A stretch of DNA of 64,000 nt from Closterium sp. Naga37s-1 (Eukaryota > Streptophyta > Zygnematophyceae > Desmidiales > Closteriaceae), in assembly GCA_947471745.1 (NCBI GenBank), contig CANJKZ010000774.1, positions 3,206,001 to 3,270,000 of the forward strand, given 5' to 3'. Both the position numbers and the translations under genes were made by a program. Below are positions 1 to 10,586 of this stretch, in pieces (the first letter of the stretch is position 1; each line of letters begins with the position of its first letter). Under the pieces are notes generated by a model. That model was given only the letters and a program-made list of their open reading frames with translations, was not told the DNA's origin and made no database searches.

Positions 1-1011
1 CACGTTGTTGCATCTGCGCGCCCGCGGGTTGGTTGGTTCACATGACAACATGCAGACGGAACGCAGACCGATTCAGCACAGCATGTGGAACATTCATGCA
101 TAACACACACTCAACCAGACCATTCCAGCCGGGGAAGGAGGGGAGGGAGGGAAAGCCAGTCAGCACATTCAATCACAAGGTAACTTTCGCAGAGACGAAT
201 CAGTGTAAGGGCGGGACGGGATGGGACGGGTTGAAGGAACTATTAGTTGGATTGTGGAATGTGCGGACTGTATGAAAAGGCAGGGAAGCAGGCGAGTGGA
301 AGGTAGAGGAGGACTCTGAAGTGGGCTGGCTGCTCGCCTTAATGACATTGATGGCAGCAAGGATGGAAGCAAGTCAGTGCGAAAACGACCGATGAAATGA
401 AGATCATCATGCGAAGGAGCATGCGAGGCACGGCGCATCATGCGAAGGAGCAGGGAGCATAATGCGAAGGAGCATGCGAGGCAGCGAGGAGCGCACCTGA
501 TGAGCACTTCACCAAGGCTTCCCATGAACTGACCGTCGATGTACTCTTCCGTGCTCGCTAGCTGCACACGCCGTCAACGTAACACACGGACGAATCACAG
601 CTGAGACTAATTTTAAAATTGCGATGACCTGATGCGAGTCCGATAAAACCGTATTGTTACCGTTATAAAAGGCTAAATGTTAAGTTCTGGTTTACCTGGA
701 GGTTCATATAGGCGTCGACAGACATGAGATAGCCTGCGAGAGTCAAACGACGCAATTAGGTCATCGGATAGAAACGGATAGTCCGAAGGACACAAACAAC
801 GTTCTTTGTTAAGCACTCACCTTTGTACTCCATGCCCCATTTCAACTTCACGATGACTTGCTTCCCCGTGAGATCGTTAAGAAACGGCTTAGGGTTTACT
901 GGAACGGTCTGCGGAAACGCGAACGAAAGAGAGGAGATTAAGCATCAGGAAGCAGACTTTGAGCATTTTCCATCTCTAGACTTAGACAACGGAAAAAGAA
1001 CTTACCGCCAT
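1..1011 (-). CDS. SmF: Small nuclear ribonucleoprotein F (SmF), 3' end outside window
   Basis: SmF is a subunit of the heptameric Sm ring that binds U snRNAs in the spliceosome. Five exons can be read on the minus strand: 1011-1006 (Met-Ala), 908-821, 733-696, 561-497 and 13-1 (continues off the window). All junctions are GT-AG and the phases join without a break into 70 codons. Recognisable stretches are [20 protein letters not shown] in exon 2 (Sm1 motif), SVDAYMNLQ in exon 3, and EEYIDGQ and [10 protein letters not shown] in exons 4-5 (Sm2 motif). Plant SmF is about 86-88 residues, so only the last 16-18 are missing. The start is the first ATG of the family N-terminus and is followed directly by a GTAAGT donor. 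The last intron (14-496) holds no other gene that I see. Family identification is confident; the exact transcript ends are unknown. Confidence 0.93.
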
Positions 1012-1800
1012 GTTCTCACTGTGATGACCTGACGAAGGTAATCGACAGCAGCTAGTTACGACGAAAGACGGATCAGGATGCAAGTATTAGGGATCTCAGC
1101 AACTGATCAGCGAAGAGCAGATTATCCTCGTTACTGCGTGTTCCGGCGTTGCACCTTTAGGTATCTCCTCGAAATTGCTGCGGTGCGTAGACAGAAGAGG
1201 TTTGTGCGGTCCGGGGCGGTGCTTTTGAAGAGGTTTGATAAACCGACCTTCTGTGTATAAAATCACTGACTTCCTGCTTATGCAGTCACTGCAGCCGACC
1301 GAACTGAAAGCCTCTTACGTTCTTCCCCAACGTGGCAGCATGTGAGTGGCCATCTGTTCTCCAGCAACGCCCCTTCCCCTGACTCTGCAAGTTCCAGAAC
1401 CACCTGGAGACCCAAGCGGACAGAACGAGAAATATCTCTTCTGCCTTCCTCTCTCCCCTTCGCACCAGCACTTGTGCTACCATTTGCAAGGCATACTATT
1501 TTATCCCGATTAGAGAGTCGATGCTCTAATCACCTCTCCTGCACTAATATTTCTAGGCTCCCGAACATTCTCTCGAGATTCTTGGTCGCTAGGACGTCCT
1601 CCTGCCCTCAGTTAGTCTGCGAGACGAAAGATCCCTGCAACGCCACCATTTCGTTGTGATCAGCTGTCACTAACGCTACCTTCAGAAGTGCAACGTCACT
1701 CTAGACTCTTTGAGCAGCGATCCTGATTTCCTACTTTCTTCGAGGCTTCGGATCGGTCCCCAACATCTGAACTTCTCGTTCTTCTCTCATCCAAACCACC
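1012..1800. promoter_or_regulatory. Shared upstream region of SmF and p23
   Basis: The start codons of SmF (minus) and p23 (plus) point away from each other across 789 bp that contain no convincing gene. A TATAAAA sequence at 1256-1262 is the only core-promoter-like word I noticed; it would suit p23, about 540 bp upstream of its ATG, and would imply a long 5' UTR. The two genes may share a bidirectional promoter. This is inferred from arrangement only. Confidence 0.35.
1256..1262 (+). promoter_or_regulatory. Possible TATA box for p23
   Basis: TATAAAA lies between the divergent SmF and p23 starts. Only sequence similarity supports it. Confidence 0.25.
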
Positions 1801-3511
1801 ATGGGGTACGGGAATTGTGCCTGCTACGTCTTGACTCTGCACCACAGATTAATATAATCATCTTCGTCTGGTCGGTTTTGTTTGTGCGTATAGGTTCGAT
1901 CATGTGGGGTTTATCATGTAACTTACTCTACGGTAATTCGCACTGACGTTAACCTGCGTCTGGTCTGTGCAGCCGCCATCCAGAGGTGATCTGGGCTCAA
2001 CGGTCAGACAGCGTTATCATCACAGTCGAGCTCCCTGACGCTAACAACATCGAGACGAATCTAGATCCAGAGGGGAAGCTATCGTACTCAGCTAAAGCAG
2101 GAGCCGACGATCAAGACTTCGCCGTCGATCTTGAGCTGTTCGATAAAATTAATGTCGAGGTGCGTGGTTCGGCCAACATAGATCAGACTCGTTCAGTTGT
2201 GACCCTCAATTGCACTTTATGCCAGTCATCTGGCTCCACATCTTATTTTTGGAAGGTACTCCGTTTGGTCATTAGTCCAGCCTTGGCGATTGGGTACGTT
2301 ATAACGTTATTGACGCAACTTCTCGTTTTCCGTGCTGACGATCCGTTCCAGGAGAGCAAAGTGGTGAGCACGTCGCGGCACACGTTATTCATGGTGGTGA
2401 AGGCGGAGGCCAAATGGTGGCCGCGGTTGATCAAGGCTGCAGGACGAGCTCCGCCGTTCCTCAAGGTTGACTGGAACAAGTGGGTTGATGAAGACGAGGA
2501 GTCAAGTGCTAACCAATGTGAGTACAAGTGGGATCGCGTTGGATCGTGAACAGGTTAAAGAATGGAAGAACACGAGGTGAACAGTACGAAGGGAAACACG
2601 TTTTGTGTTTTTTGGCACAATGGTATAGCATGACAATCAACTTCTACGTGGCCATGGTTGCTGAAGCGTCTCGCCTGGATGGCTGATCGGTCCAAGCAAT
2701 TGCTGTGCTACATATGCTCTGTCACACGCTTTTTCACAGTTGTGTAGAGTCTTGGTATGTCATATCGCTCCACACCCCCTGAAACTTCATATGTCATATT
2801 GCTCCCTTTTAACTCTTAAATCTCCACCCTCTCTTTGTTACTTCTGTTTTTTACAGTGGACCCTGACTTCATGAAACAATTCCAGGTGAGGCACTATGGT
2901 CCATTTTAGCTCACTTTAAACACTGTGATCAACTATATTGCAACATTTGCACATAAATTCTGTTTATTTCTGTACATGCTGATTCAGTGTGTGGAACTGG
3001 ATGCGTGCATGCAGCACATTTATCCTTGTGAATTTCCTTGACATGCTTCGTTCTGTTTTGAGATGCAGGGTGCTGGTGGATTCGGTGGTGCTGGCGGCTT
3101 TGGTGGTGGTTTTGGAGGTGGTGATTTTGGAGGTGCTGATTTTGGTGGTGCTGATTTCGGAGGTGCTGGGCTTGGTGGTGATGAGGATGAGGACGAGGAG
3201 GATGAAGGTAAGTGACTCTTTCGTGCACTTGCACCAACCACAAGCCCAGCCTTTCCTTTCTTCGAATCTCTCATCCGACCCACATTCTGATCTCCTGCCC
3301 TTGGTCCTTGTCCCGCCCCCGTATTGAGCTTGTTTGGTCTTGTCTCCCCGCACACCCTCGTTTCCCTCTTTTTCCCACCCCTCCAAATCTCATCAATCCT
3401 TTTGTCCCTGTCTCAATCCCACCACCACATACGATTCCCCTTTTACTTCCAACATGGGTTAATTTATTTCCTTGTACGGTACTTGCAGACCTGGGAGACC
3501 TTGAGAAGTGA
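1801..3511 (+). CDS. p23: p23 co-chaperone of HSP90 (CS-domain protein)
   Basis: Six exons: 1801-1805, 1973-2159, 2352-2517, 2857-2885, 3069-3207 and 3489-3511 (TGA). They join in frame to 182 residues, and all introns are GT-AG. The CS domain covers roughly residues 1-115; family marks are HPEVIWAQR, VELPDANN, DLELFDKINVEESK, AEAKWWPRL and FLKVDWNKWVDEDEE. This is followed by DPDFMKQF, a Gly/Phe-rich tract (exon 5) and an acidic tail ending in DLEK. p23 proteins bind ATP-bound HSP90 in the cytosol or nucleus and stabilise client complexes. The first exon carries only five coding bases (ATGGG before GTACGG). I chose it because the context ACCACCATGG is strong and gives the expected Met-x-Arg-His-Pro-Glu start; this micro-exon is the least certain part. 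Length lies between short and Gly-rich long plant p23 forms. Confidence 0.92.
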
Positions 3512-3937
3512 TCCCACGTTCAGTCATCACGGGTTGAACACCTGTATTCGCATGAGGCTCCATGGAATGCTAGTTAAGAGGCTTGAGCAGCTGAATTTTC
3601 AGCTGGTGAATTACCGTAGATCACATGCTTTCTAAGCTAAATCTTAAGAATTATGCAACATAGCTTTACATTGGATGACAAATATCAGCCTGCATTGTGT
3701 GGCTTGCAATTGAGACTAATTAGATGCTTGATTGCTCCAACTTCAGACACTCTGTCAGTTCCACCACTCCATTTTTTTTTTTTTTTAGAATGTAGTTACA
3801 TACAGCATGGAACATCGAGCATAACTACCCCCTAAACAGCCCGGATTGACAATGATACTCAACAACAAACCAGTACCCCGCCCTAAAGATGCCCCTCAGA
3901 ACCCATGTTCCTTTGCACCTTGCCCCCCAACCCCAAG

Positions 3938-4062
3938 TGTCAAAGTACAATCTTATTTGTAGGCTATAGTGGGGCACTCCTTATGGAGTCCAGCACTTCT
4001 AGGGTTAGTACTTGTACCCCAACTCTTGCTAATCCAATCATTCCTGCACAGTTATTCTGACA
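3938..4062 (+). repeat. Left LTR of element 1
   Basis: It starts TGTCAAAGTAC, ends TTCTGACA, and is followed at once by the primer-binding site. Confidence 0.85.
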
Positions 4063-4194
4063 TGGTATTCAGAGCAGGAAACCTGTTAAGTGTTTAGGGC
4101 CCACCGATACGGTAGTTTCGCTCGTTCCTGCCCGAAGCGCCATTGCGCTGTCCGGCCCTGCTCGCACAGTGTCGAGCTGCCCTGCAGCTACTCA

Positions 4195-4700
4195 CACTGC
4201 CTGCCCCCCGCACGTCGCGCCCTGCTGCAGCCCGCGCGTCGCGCTCCACTGCTCCGCACGTCACGCCCTGCTGCAGCCCGCACGTCGCGCCCTGCTGCCC
4301 TGCGCGTCGCGCCCTGCTGCAGCCAGCGCGTCGCGCCCTACTGCAGCCAGCGCGTCGCGCTCTGTTGCCCTGCGTGTCGCGCCCTGCTGCAGCCAGCGCG
4401 TCGAGCCCTACTGCAGCCAGTGCATCGTGCTCTGCTGCCCTGCGCGTCGCGCCCTGCTGCAGCCAGCGCGTCGCGCCCTACTACAGCCAGCGCGTCGCGC
4501 TCTACTGCCCTGCGCGTCGCGCCCTACTGCAGCCAGCGCGTCGCGCTCTGCTGCCCCTCACGTCGCGCCCTGCTGCAGCCAGCGCGTCGCGCTCTGCTGC
4601 CCCACACGTCGCGCCCTGCTGCCCTGCACAGCACGCGCCCTGCTGCCCTGTCCACCGCGCGCCCTGCCCTGCAGCCCGCGGCGCGCCCTACCCGGCCGAG
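4195..4700 (+). repeat. GC-rich tandem leader repeat of element 1
   Basis: Tandem, diverged copies of a unit around CGTCGCGCCCTGCTGCAGCC fill the leader between primer-binding site and gag. All three frames are open over long stretches because of the repeat; this is not evidence of coding. Confidence 0.7.
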
Positions 4701-4954
4701 CCGCGCCGCCCAGCCCGAGCCGCCCTGCCCAACCCGAGCCGCGCCGCCCTACCTTGATCACCAGCCCCACCGAGCCGCCCTGCTGCCACTACTGCTGCTG
4801 CTGCTGCTCGTGCTACTGCTGCTGCTGGTGGAGGTGCTGCTGGGAGTGCTGGAAGTGCTGCTGGTGCTGGGGGTGCTGGAGGTGCAACTGGGAGTGCTGG
4901 AGGTGCTGCTGGTGCCGGAGGTGCTGGACCTACTACTGACTGTCACTGCCTGTC

Positions 4955-7900
4955 ATGGCCACTATCACGGCAGTTGCAGCGGCTAGGGGTGGACAGCGGC
5001 GGTCACTGCCTCTCCCGGACGACACCACCCCTCAGCAGCTTCGCGAGTGGGTTCTTCAGCGAGCCCGTCCAGGTGGTGGAGGCTTTGGTTTTCTACGTAC
5101 TGCAAAGAGGTGGCAGCAGATTCTGCAGGAGACCTTCTCCCCTCAGGTGCTTAGTGAGTTGTTTCCTCAGCGATGTGTCACTGGTTCTGTCGAGGCTGCT
5201 GCACTAGATGCTAGTGAGTCTGCTGCCGCACTCGGTGCTAGTGAGTCTGCTGCAGCACTAGGTGCTAGTGAGTCTGCTGCAGCTTTAGGTGCTCGTGCGT
5301 CTCCCGCCACAGGTCCTTCCTCAGCTGAGGCCTTGCACTCTTTCACACTTGACTCAGGTGCGTCACGTTGCTTCTTTCGTGACTGCACCACACTCACACC
5401 ACTTGCTGCACCGGTACTGGTCTCACTGGCTGACCCCACTGGGGGCCCAGTAGTCGCACGAGCCTCCACTGTCCTCCCGTGTCCAGCAGTCCCCTCCGGT
5501 TCTCTGTCAGGTCTCCACCTCCCCACGTTCTCGACGAACTTGGTGAGCAACGCTGCCATTCAGGATGTCTCAATTGATACCTTTATTCCTGGAAGGGCAA
5601 CGTGTGGCGATCTATACGTGCTCCCGGACTGACCGTCACCTGGCTACGTTCACTCGACGGCCTGGGTCTAGTCTGTACACACTGACCACTGCGTCAGCAC
5701 AGGTGGCTGTGGCAAGTCAGGTGGCTGCGTCGAGTCAGGTGTCTGCGTCTTGTCAGCTTGCAGTGTCTTGCTCGTGTAGGGTACTCTCCCACCAGACTCT
5801 CCTCTGGCACCACCGCCTCGGTCACCCCTCCCTACTGCGTCTCCGCGGTATCCACTCTCGTCTCCTTGTTACTGAGTCTGAGTCTGTCTGTCCTCCGTCC
5901 GTCAGAGGTGAGCCTGCCCTTGTCAGTGACGTACTTGAGGATAGACAGTTTGAGCTTGAGTGTCTTGCGGCCGCTGTACCTTGTTTCGCATCCATGCTGC
6001 TCTGCCCTGAGGGAGACCCGGATGCACTTGAAATCCCTGCCCCGCGCTCTTAGGCTGAGGCGATCGCGGGTGAGTACTCCTCTTAGTGGCAGACAGCCAT
6101 GGACGCAGAGAGGCTTCCTGGAAGTCCACAGGCACCTACGTCGACGAGGGTCCTCCTCCTGGGGCGAACATAGTTGATGGCATGTGGATTTTCAGAGTGA
6201 AGCTGCCGTCGGGTTCTCCGCCTGCCTTCAAGGCGCGTTACGTTGCTCGAGGCTTCAATCAGCGACAGGGGGTCAACTTCTTCCAGACCTTCTCCCCCAC
6301 CCCGAAGATGACTACTCTTCGGGTGTTGCTGCACGTCGCTTCTCAGCGTGACTACGAGTTGCACTCTCTGGACTTCAGCACAGCTTTCCTGCAGGGCAGC
6401 CTGCACGAGGAGATCTGGCTGCGCCGACCACCTGGTTTCACTGGGACGTTTCCTGCAGGTACCCAGTGGAGCCTCCGCCAGCCAGTCTACGGTCTTCGCT
6501 AGGCGCCTCGCGAGTGGCACGACACATTGAGGACTACACTTGCGGCTCTTGGGTTTGCTCCTTCTACTGCTGACCCGTCGCTGTTTCTACGCACCGACAC
6601 GTCCCTGCCGCCGTTCTACGTCCTCGTGTACGTCGACGACCTCGTCTTTGCCACTGCTGACACTGAGGCACTGACCCGTGTGAAGTCCGAGCTGCAAAAG
6701 AGACACACCTGCACTGACCTGGGTGAACTGCGCAGCTATCTTGGCCTGCAGATCACCCGGGACAGAGCACGGCGCACCATCACACTGACTCAGTCACACA
6801 TGGTGCACCAGGTCCTTCAGCGCTTTGGCTTCCAGTTCTCCTCGCCACAGCCCACTCCTCTGTCTACCTGCCACTCGCTCTCAGCTCCACCTTCGGACGA
6901 ATCCCTAGAGCCGAGTGGTCCGTACACAGAGCTTGTGGGTTGCCTCATGTACCTGATGACGTGCACACGACCTGACCTCGCGTACCCTCTCAACCTTCTG
7001 GCTCGCTACGTGGCTCCTGGTAGGCACCGAAAGGTGCGCTGGGATGCTGCAAAGAGGGTACTGCGTTACCTGTGCAGTACGTCGAGCATGGGGCTTGTGC
7101 TTGGAGGACGGGGTCCAGTTGTTCTCGTTTGTCACGCAGACGCCTCTTGGGTTGACGACTCAGCTACGCAGCGGTCGTCACAGGGTTACACCTTTAGCCT
7201 TGGTTCCGGCTCTGTTTCTTGGCGGTCTACCCGCTCGTCTTCGGTTCTCAGCTCCAGTTGTGACTACATGGTTCTCTCTTTGGGTGCTACTGCACGTTGC
7301 AGCACAGCGTGACTACAAGCTGCACTCCCTCGACTTCTCCACAGCTATCCTGCAGGGCAGCCTTCACGAGGAGATCTAGCTGCGCCGCCCACCCCGCTTC
7401 ATTGGGTCGTTTCCTGCGAGTACCCAGTGGAGCCTCCAACGGCCAGTCTATGGTCTCCGCCAGGCGCCCCGAGAGTGGCACCACACACTGAGGACTACAC
7501 TTGCGGCTCTTGGGTTTGCTCCTTCCTCTGCTGACCCGTCGCCGTTTCTACGCATCGACACTACCATGCGGCCGTTCTACGTTCTAGTGTACGTCGACGA
7601 CTTAGTTTTTTCTACTGCAGACACTGAGGCGCTGGCCCTAGTGAAGGCGGAGCTGCAGGAGAGACACACCTGCACTGACCTGGGTGAGCTGCGTAGCTAT
7701 CTTGGCTTGCAGATCACTTGGGATAGAGCACGGCGCACCATCACACTGACTCATTCACACATGGTGCACCAGGTCCTTCAGCGCTTCGGCTTCCAGTTCT
7801 CCTCGCCACAGCCCACTCCTCTGTCTACCGGCCACTCGTTCTCAGCTCCACCTTCGGACGAGTCCGTAGAGCCGAGTGGTCCGTACCCAGAGCTTGTGGG

Positions 7901-8567
7901 TTGCCTCATGTACGTGATGACGTGCACACGACCTGACCTCGCATACCCTCTCAGCCTCATGGCTCGCTACGTGGCTCCCGGTAGACACCGAAAGGTGCAC
8001 TCGGATGCTGCGAAGAGGGTACTGCGTTACTTGTGCAGTACATCGGGCATGGGGCTCGTGCTTGGAGGACAGGGTTCAGTGGTACTCATAGGACACTCCG
8101 ACGCTTCTTAAGCCGACGACCACGCGTCTCAGCGTTCGTCACAGGGTTACACCTTCAGTCTTGGCTCTGATTCTGTCTCGTGGAGGTCCATTCGTTCTTC
8201 TTCTGTGCTTAGTTCCAGCTGTGAGGCTGAGATCTATGCTGGGGCCATGGCTACAGAGGAGCTACGCAGGCTGACCTACCTGCTGACCGACTTGGGAGGC
8301 TGATCTCCTCCAGTTCTGTACGTCGACAACAAGGCAATGCTTGCATTGTGTCACGAGCAGAGATTGGAGCACAGAACGAAGCACATTGCTCGTCGCTACT
8401 TCCTTGCGCGTGAGCTGCAGTAGCTTCGTCAGCTCCACCTTTCCTACGTGGCCTCGCGGGCCAACACTGCTGATGTGTTCACCAAGGCCCTTGGGTCTGG
8501 TAATCATCAGCGTTTCTGCACTGCTCTTGGGCTTGTGCCCACTCTGCCTCACCTGCTGGTTGCTTGA
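4955..8567 (+). pseudogene. Copia gag-pol remnant of element 1, integrase deleted and RT duplicated
   Basis: The protease signature TLDSGASRCFF lies near 5350. The integrase zinc finger start HHRLGHPS is present near 5810, but the catalytic core is gone: the sequence jumps straight to the linker before RT (EDRQFELECLAA). RT follows from about 6090 with the catalytic YVDD near 6630, then the start of RNase H. At about 7258-7280 the sequence jumps back to RT (LLHVAAQRDYKLHSLDF) and repeats RT to RNase H, ending with ANTADVFTKAL and a TGA at 8565-8567. The duplicated block is about 0.95 kb. Frameshifts and stops occur throughout, so no protein is expected. Confidence 0.85.
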
Positions 8568-8796
8568 CTTGCTCTTGTTGTACACTGATATATCTTTATA
8601 TACCTGCTTGTTTACTCTTGCTAGGTTGTGATCAGTGTATGCCTTGGTATTATGATTCTGCATGTGAACTGCCCATGTGGCCGCTTGCTTGTGCTCGGAT
8701 TGTGTGGTGTCCTTGAGATCCACCCGCTTTGCTCTGTTGTCTTGATTGACTAGTCTTGTGACCGTCTTGTTGTCCCCCACTTAGCCTATGGGGGTG

Positions 8797-8921
8797 TGTC
8801 AATGTAAAATCGTACTTGTAGGCTATAGTGGGGCACTCCTTATGGGGTACAGCACTTATAGGGTTAGTACTTGTACCCTACCTCTTGCTAATCCAATAAT
8901 TCCTGCACAGTTATTATGATA
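8797..8921 (+). repeat. Right LTR of element 1
   Basis: It matches the left LTR along its full 125 bp with scattered differences; the terminal CA is mutated. Confidence 0.85.
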
Positions 8922-9095
8922 CCAAACCGCTAACCCCCTCCCTTTCCCCCTCCCCTATCCCCTCACAACCGTGCCTCCGACAAATACGGGGCCTCCACCC
9001 ACAGAGCCCCCCCCTCATCTGTTGGAAACATATAGTTCGCGCTTCTGATGTGTCCAACACTACAACGTAAGCGAAGCGAACTACAACGAAGTAAC

Positions 9096-9226
9096 TGTCA
9101 AACTTATATATAGCTTACATTGTGTAGGCTGTAGTGGGGTAGCCCATAAGGGGTACAACCCAACTAGGGTTAGTACTTGTACCCAACTTCTGCTCAATGC
9201 ATTCATTCTCGTTCGTTACTTTGACA
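9096..9226 (+). repeat. 5' LTR of element 2
   Basis: 131 bp, TGTCAAACTT to CTTTGACA, preceded by GTAAC. Confidence 0.93.
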
Positions 9227-9289
9227 TGGTTTCAGAGCAGGTCCCTTCTAGGACCGTTTTTTTTGGGCCCACCACCTGCTGCCCTGCTA

Positions 9290-10485
9290 GCCACCCTCGC
9301 GACCCGTAGGCCCCCTAGGCCCCGACCCGTCGCCTCTAGCCCGGCCCCTTGGCCCCGTCGCCCCTAGCCGCGGCCCCTTGGCCCCGTTGCCCCGTCGCCC
9401 TAGCCACGGCCCCTAGCGACCCGTCGCCCCGTCGCCCCTAGCCGCGACTCCTAGCCACGGCCCCTTGGCCCCGTTGCCCCTAGCCGCGACCCCTTGGCCC
9501 CGTCGCCCTAGCTGCGGCCCCTAGCGACCCGTCGCCCCGTCGACCCGTCGCCCCTAGCCGCGGCCCCTAGCGACCCGTCGCCCCGTCGCCTTACCCTCGA
9601 CCCCTTGGCCCCGTCGCCCCTAGTCGCGGTCCCTTGGCCCCGTCGCCCCTAGCCGCGGGCCCGTCGCCCCGTCGCCCCTAGCCACGGCCTTGTCGCCCCG
9701 TCGCCCCGTCGCCCTAGCCTCGGCCCCTAGCGACCCGCGACCCGTCGCCCCTAGCTGTGGTCCCGTCGTCCCGTCGCCCTAGCCTCGGCCCCTAGCGACC
9801 CGCGACCCGTCGCCCCATTCCCCCCCCCCCTCGCCTCGGCCCATCGCAACCCGTCGCCCCTAGCTGCGGCCCCGTCGCCCTAGCCTTGGCCCCTAGCGAC
9901 CCGTCGCCCTAGCCTCGGCCCCTAGCGACCCGTCGCCCTAGCCTTGGCCCCCTCGACCTCGACCCCTCGGCCCCTCGGCCCCTAGGCCCCAGCCCCCTCG
10001 GCCCCTTGGCCCCTCGGCCCCTAGGCCCCTCCCCCCTTCGTGTTTGGCCCCTTGGCCCCTAGGCCCCTCGGCCCCGCCCCTCGGTCCCTCGGCCCCTAGG
10101 CCCCAGGCCCCTCGGCCCCTTGGCCCCTCAGCCCCTAGGCCCCCCCCCCTTCGTGTTTGGGCCCTTGGCCCCTAGGCCCCTCGGCCCCGCCCCTCGGCCC
10201 CTCGGCCCCTCGGCCCCTAGGCCCCTAGGCCCTCCCCCCTTCGTGTTTGGCCCCTTGGCCCCTAGGCCCCTCGGCCCCGCCCCTCGGCCCCTTGGCCCCT
10301 AGGCCCCTAGGCCCCAGGCCCCTAGGCCCCTTGGCCCCTCGGCCCCTAGGCCCCCCCCTTTCGTGTTTGGCCCCTCGGCCCCTAGGCCCCTCGGCCCCGC
10401 CCCTCAGCCCCTTGGCCCCTACGCCCCAGGCCCCTCGGCCCCTCGGCCCCTAGGCCCCAAGCCCCTCGGCCCCTTGGCCTCTCTG
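9290..10485 (+). repeat. Very GC-rich leader repeat of element 2
   Basis: About 1.2 kb of imperfect tandem repeats. The first half is built on CCCTAGC, CGGCCCC and CGACCCGTCGCCC. The second half is built on CCCCTCGGCCCCTAGG with a longer unit containing CCCTTCGTGTTTGGCC. Open frames encode only Pro/Gly/Arg/Leu repeats. No gene is seen. Confidence 0.8.
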
Positions 10486-10586
10486 TCCCTGCTGCTGCTA
10501 CAGCTGCTACTGCTCCTGCTGCTACTGCTGCTACTGCTACTGCTGCTACTGCTGCTGCTACTGCTGCTCCTGCGTGCTGCACAGCT

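Larger units (their letters stand above)
3938..8921 (+). mobile_element. Degraded Ty1/copia retrotransposon (element 1)
   Basis: The 125-bp LTRs are 3938-4062 and 8797-8921, both TGTCA...; the right one ends in ATA where the left ends in ACA. The primer-binding site TGGTATTCAGAGC starts at 4063 and the polypurine tract CTATGGGGGTG precedes the right LTR. The flanks are CCAAG (3933-3937) and CCAAA (8922-8926), a TSD with one change. The order is leader, gag remnant, protease, integrase remnant, RT, RNase H. The integrase core is missing and part of RT/RNase H is duplicated. Many stops show it is old. It sits in the 3' UTR of the non-LTR element. Confidence 0.88.

Noticed and set aside
4090..4986. 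Overlapping Ala/Arg/Pro-rich ORFs up to 298 codons
   Set aside because: All three frames are open because of the GC-rich leader repeat; no domain or codon pattern supports coding.
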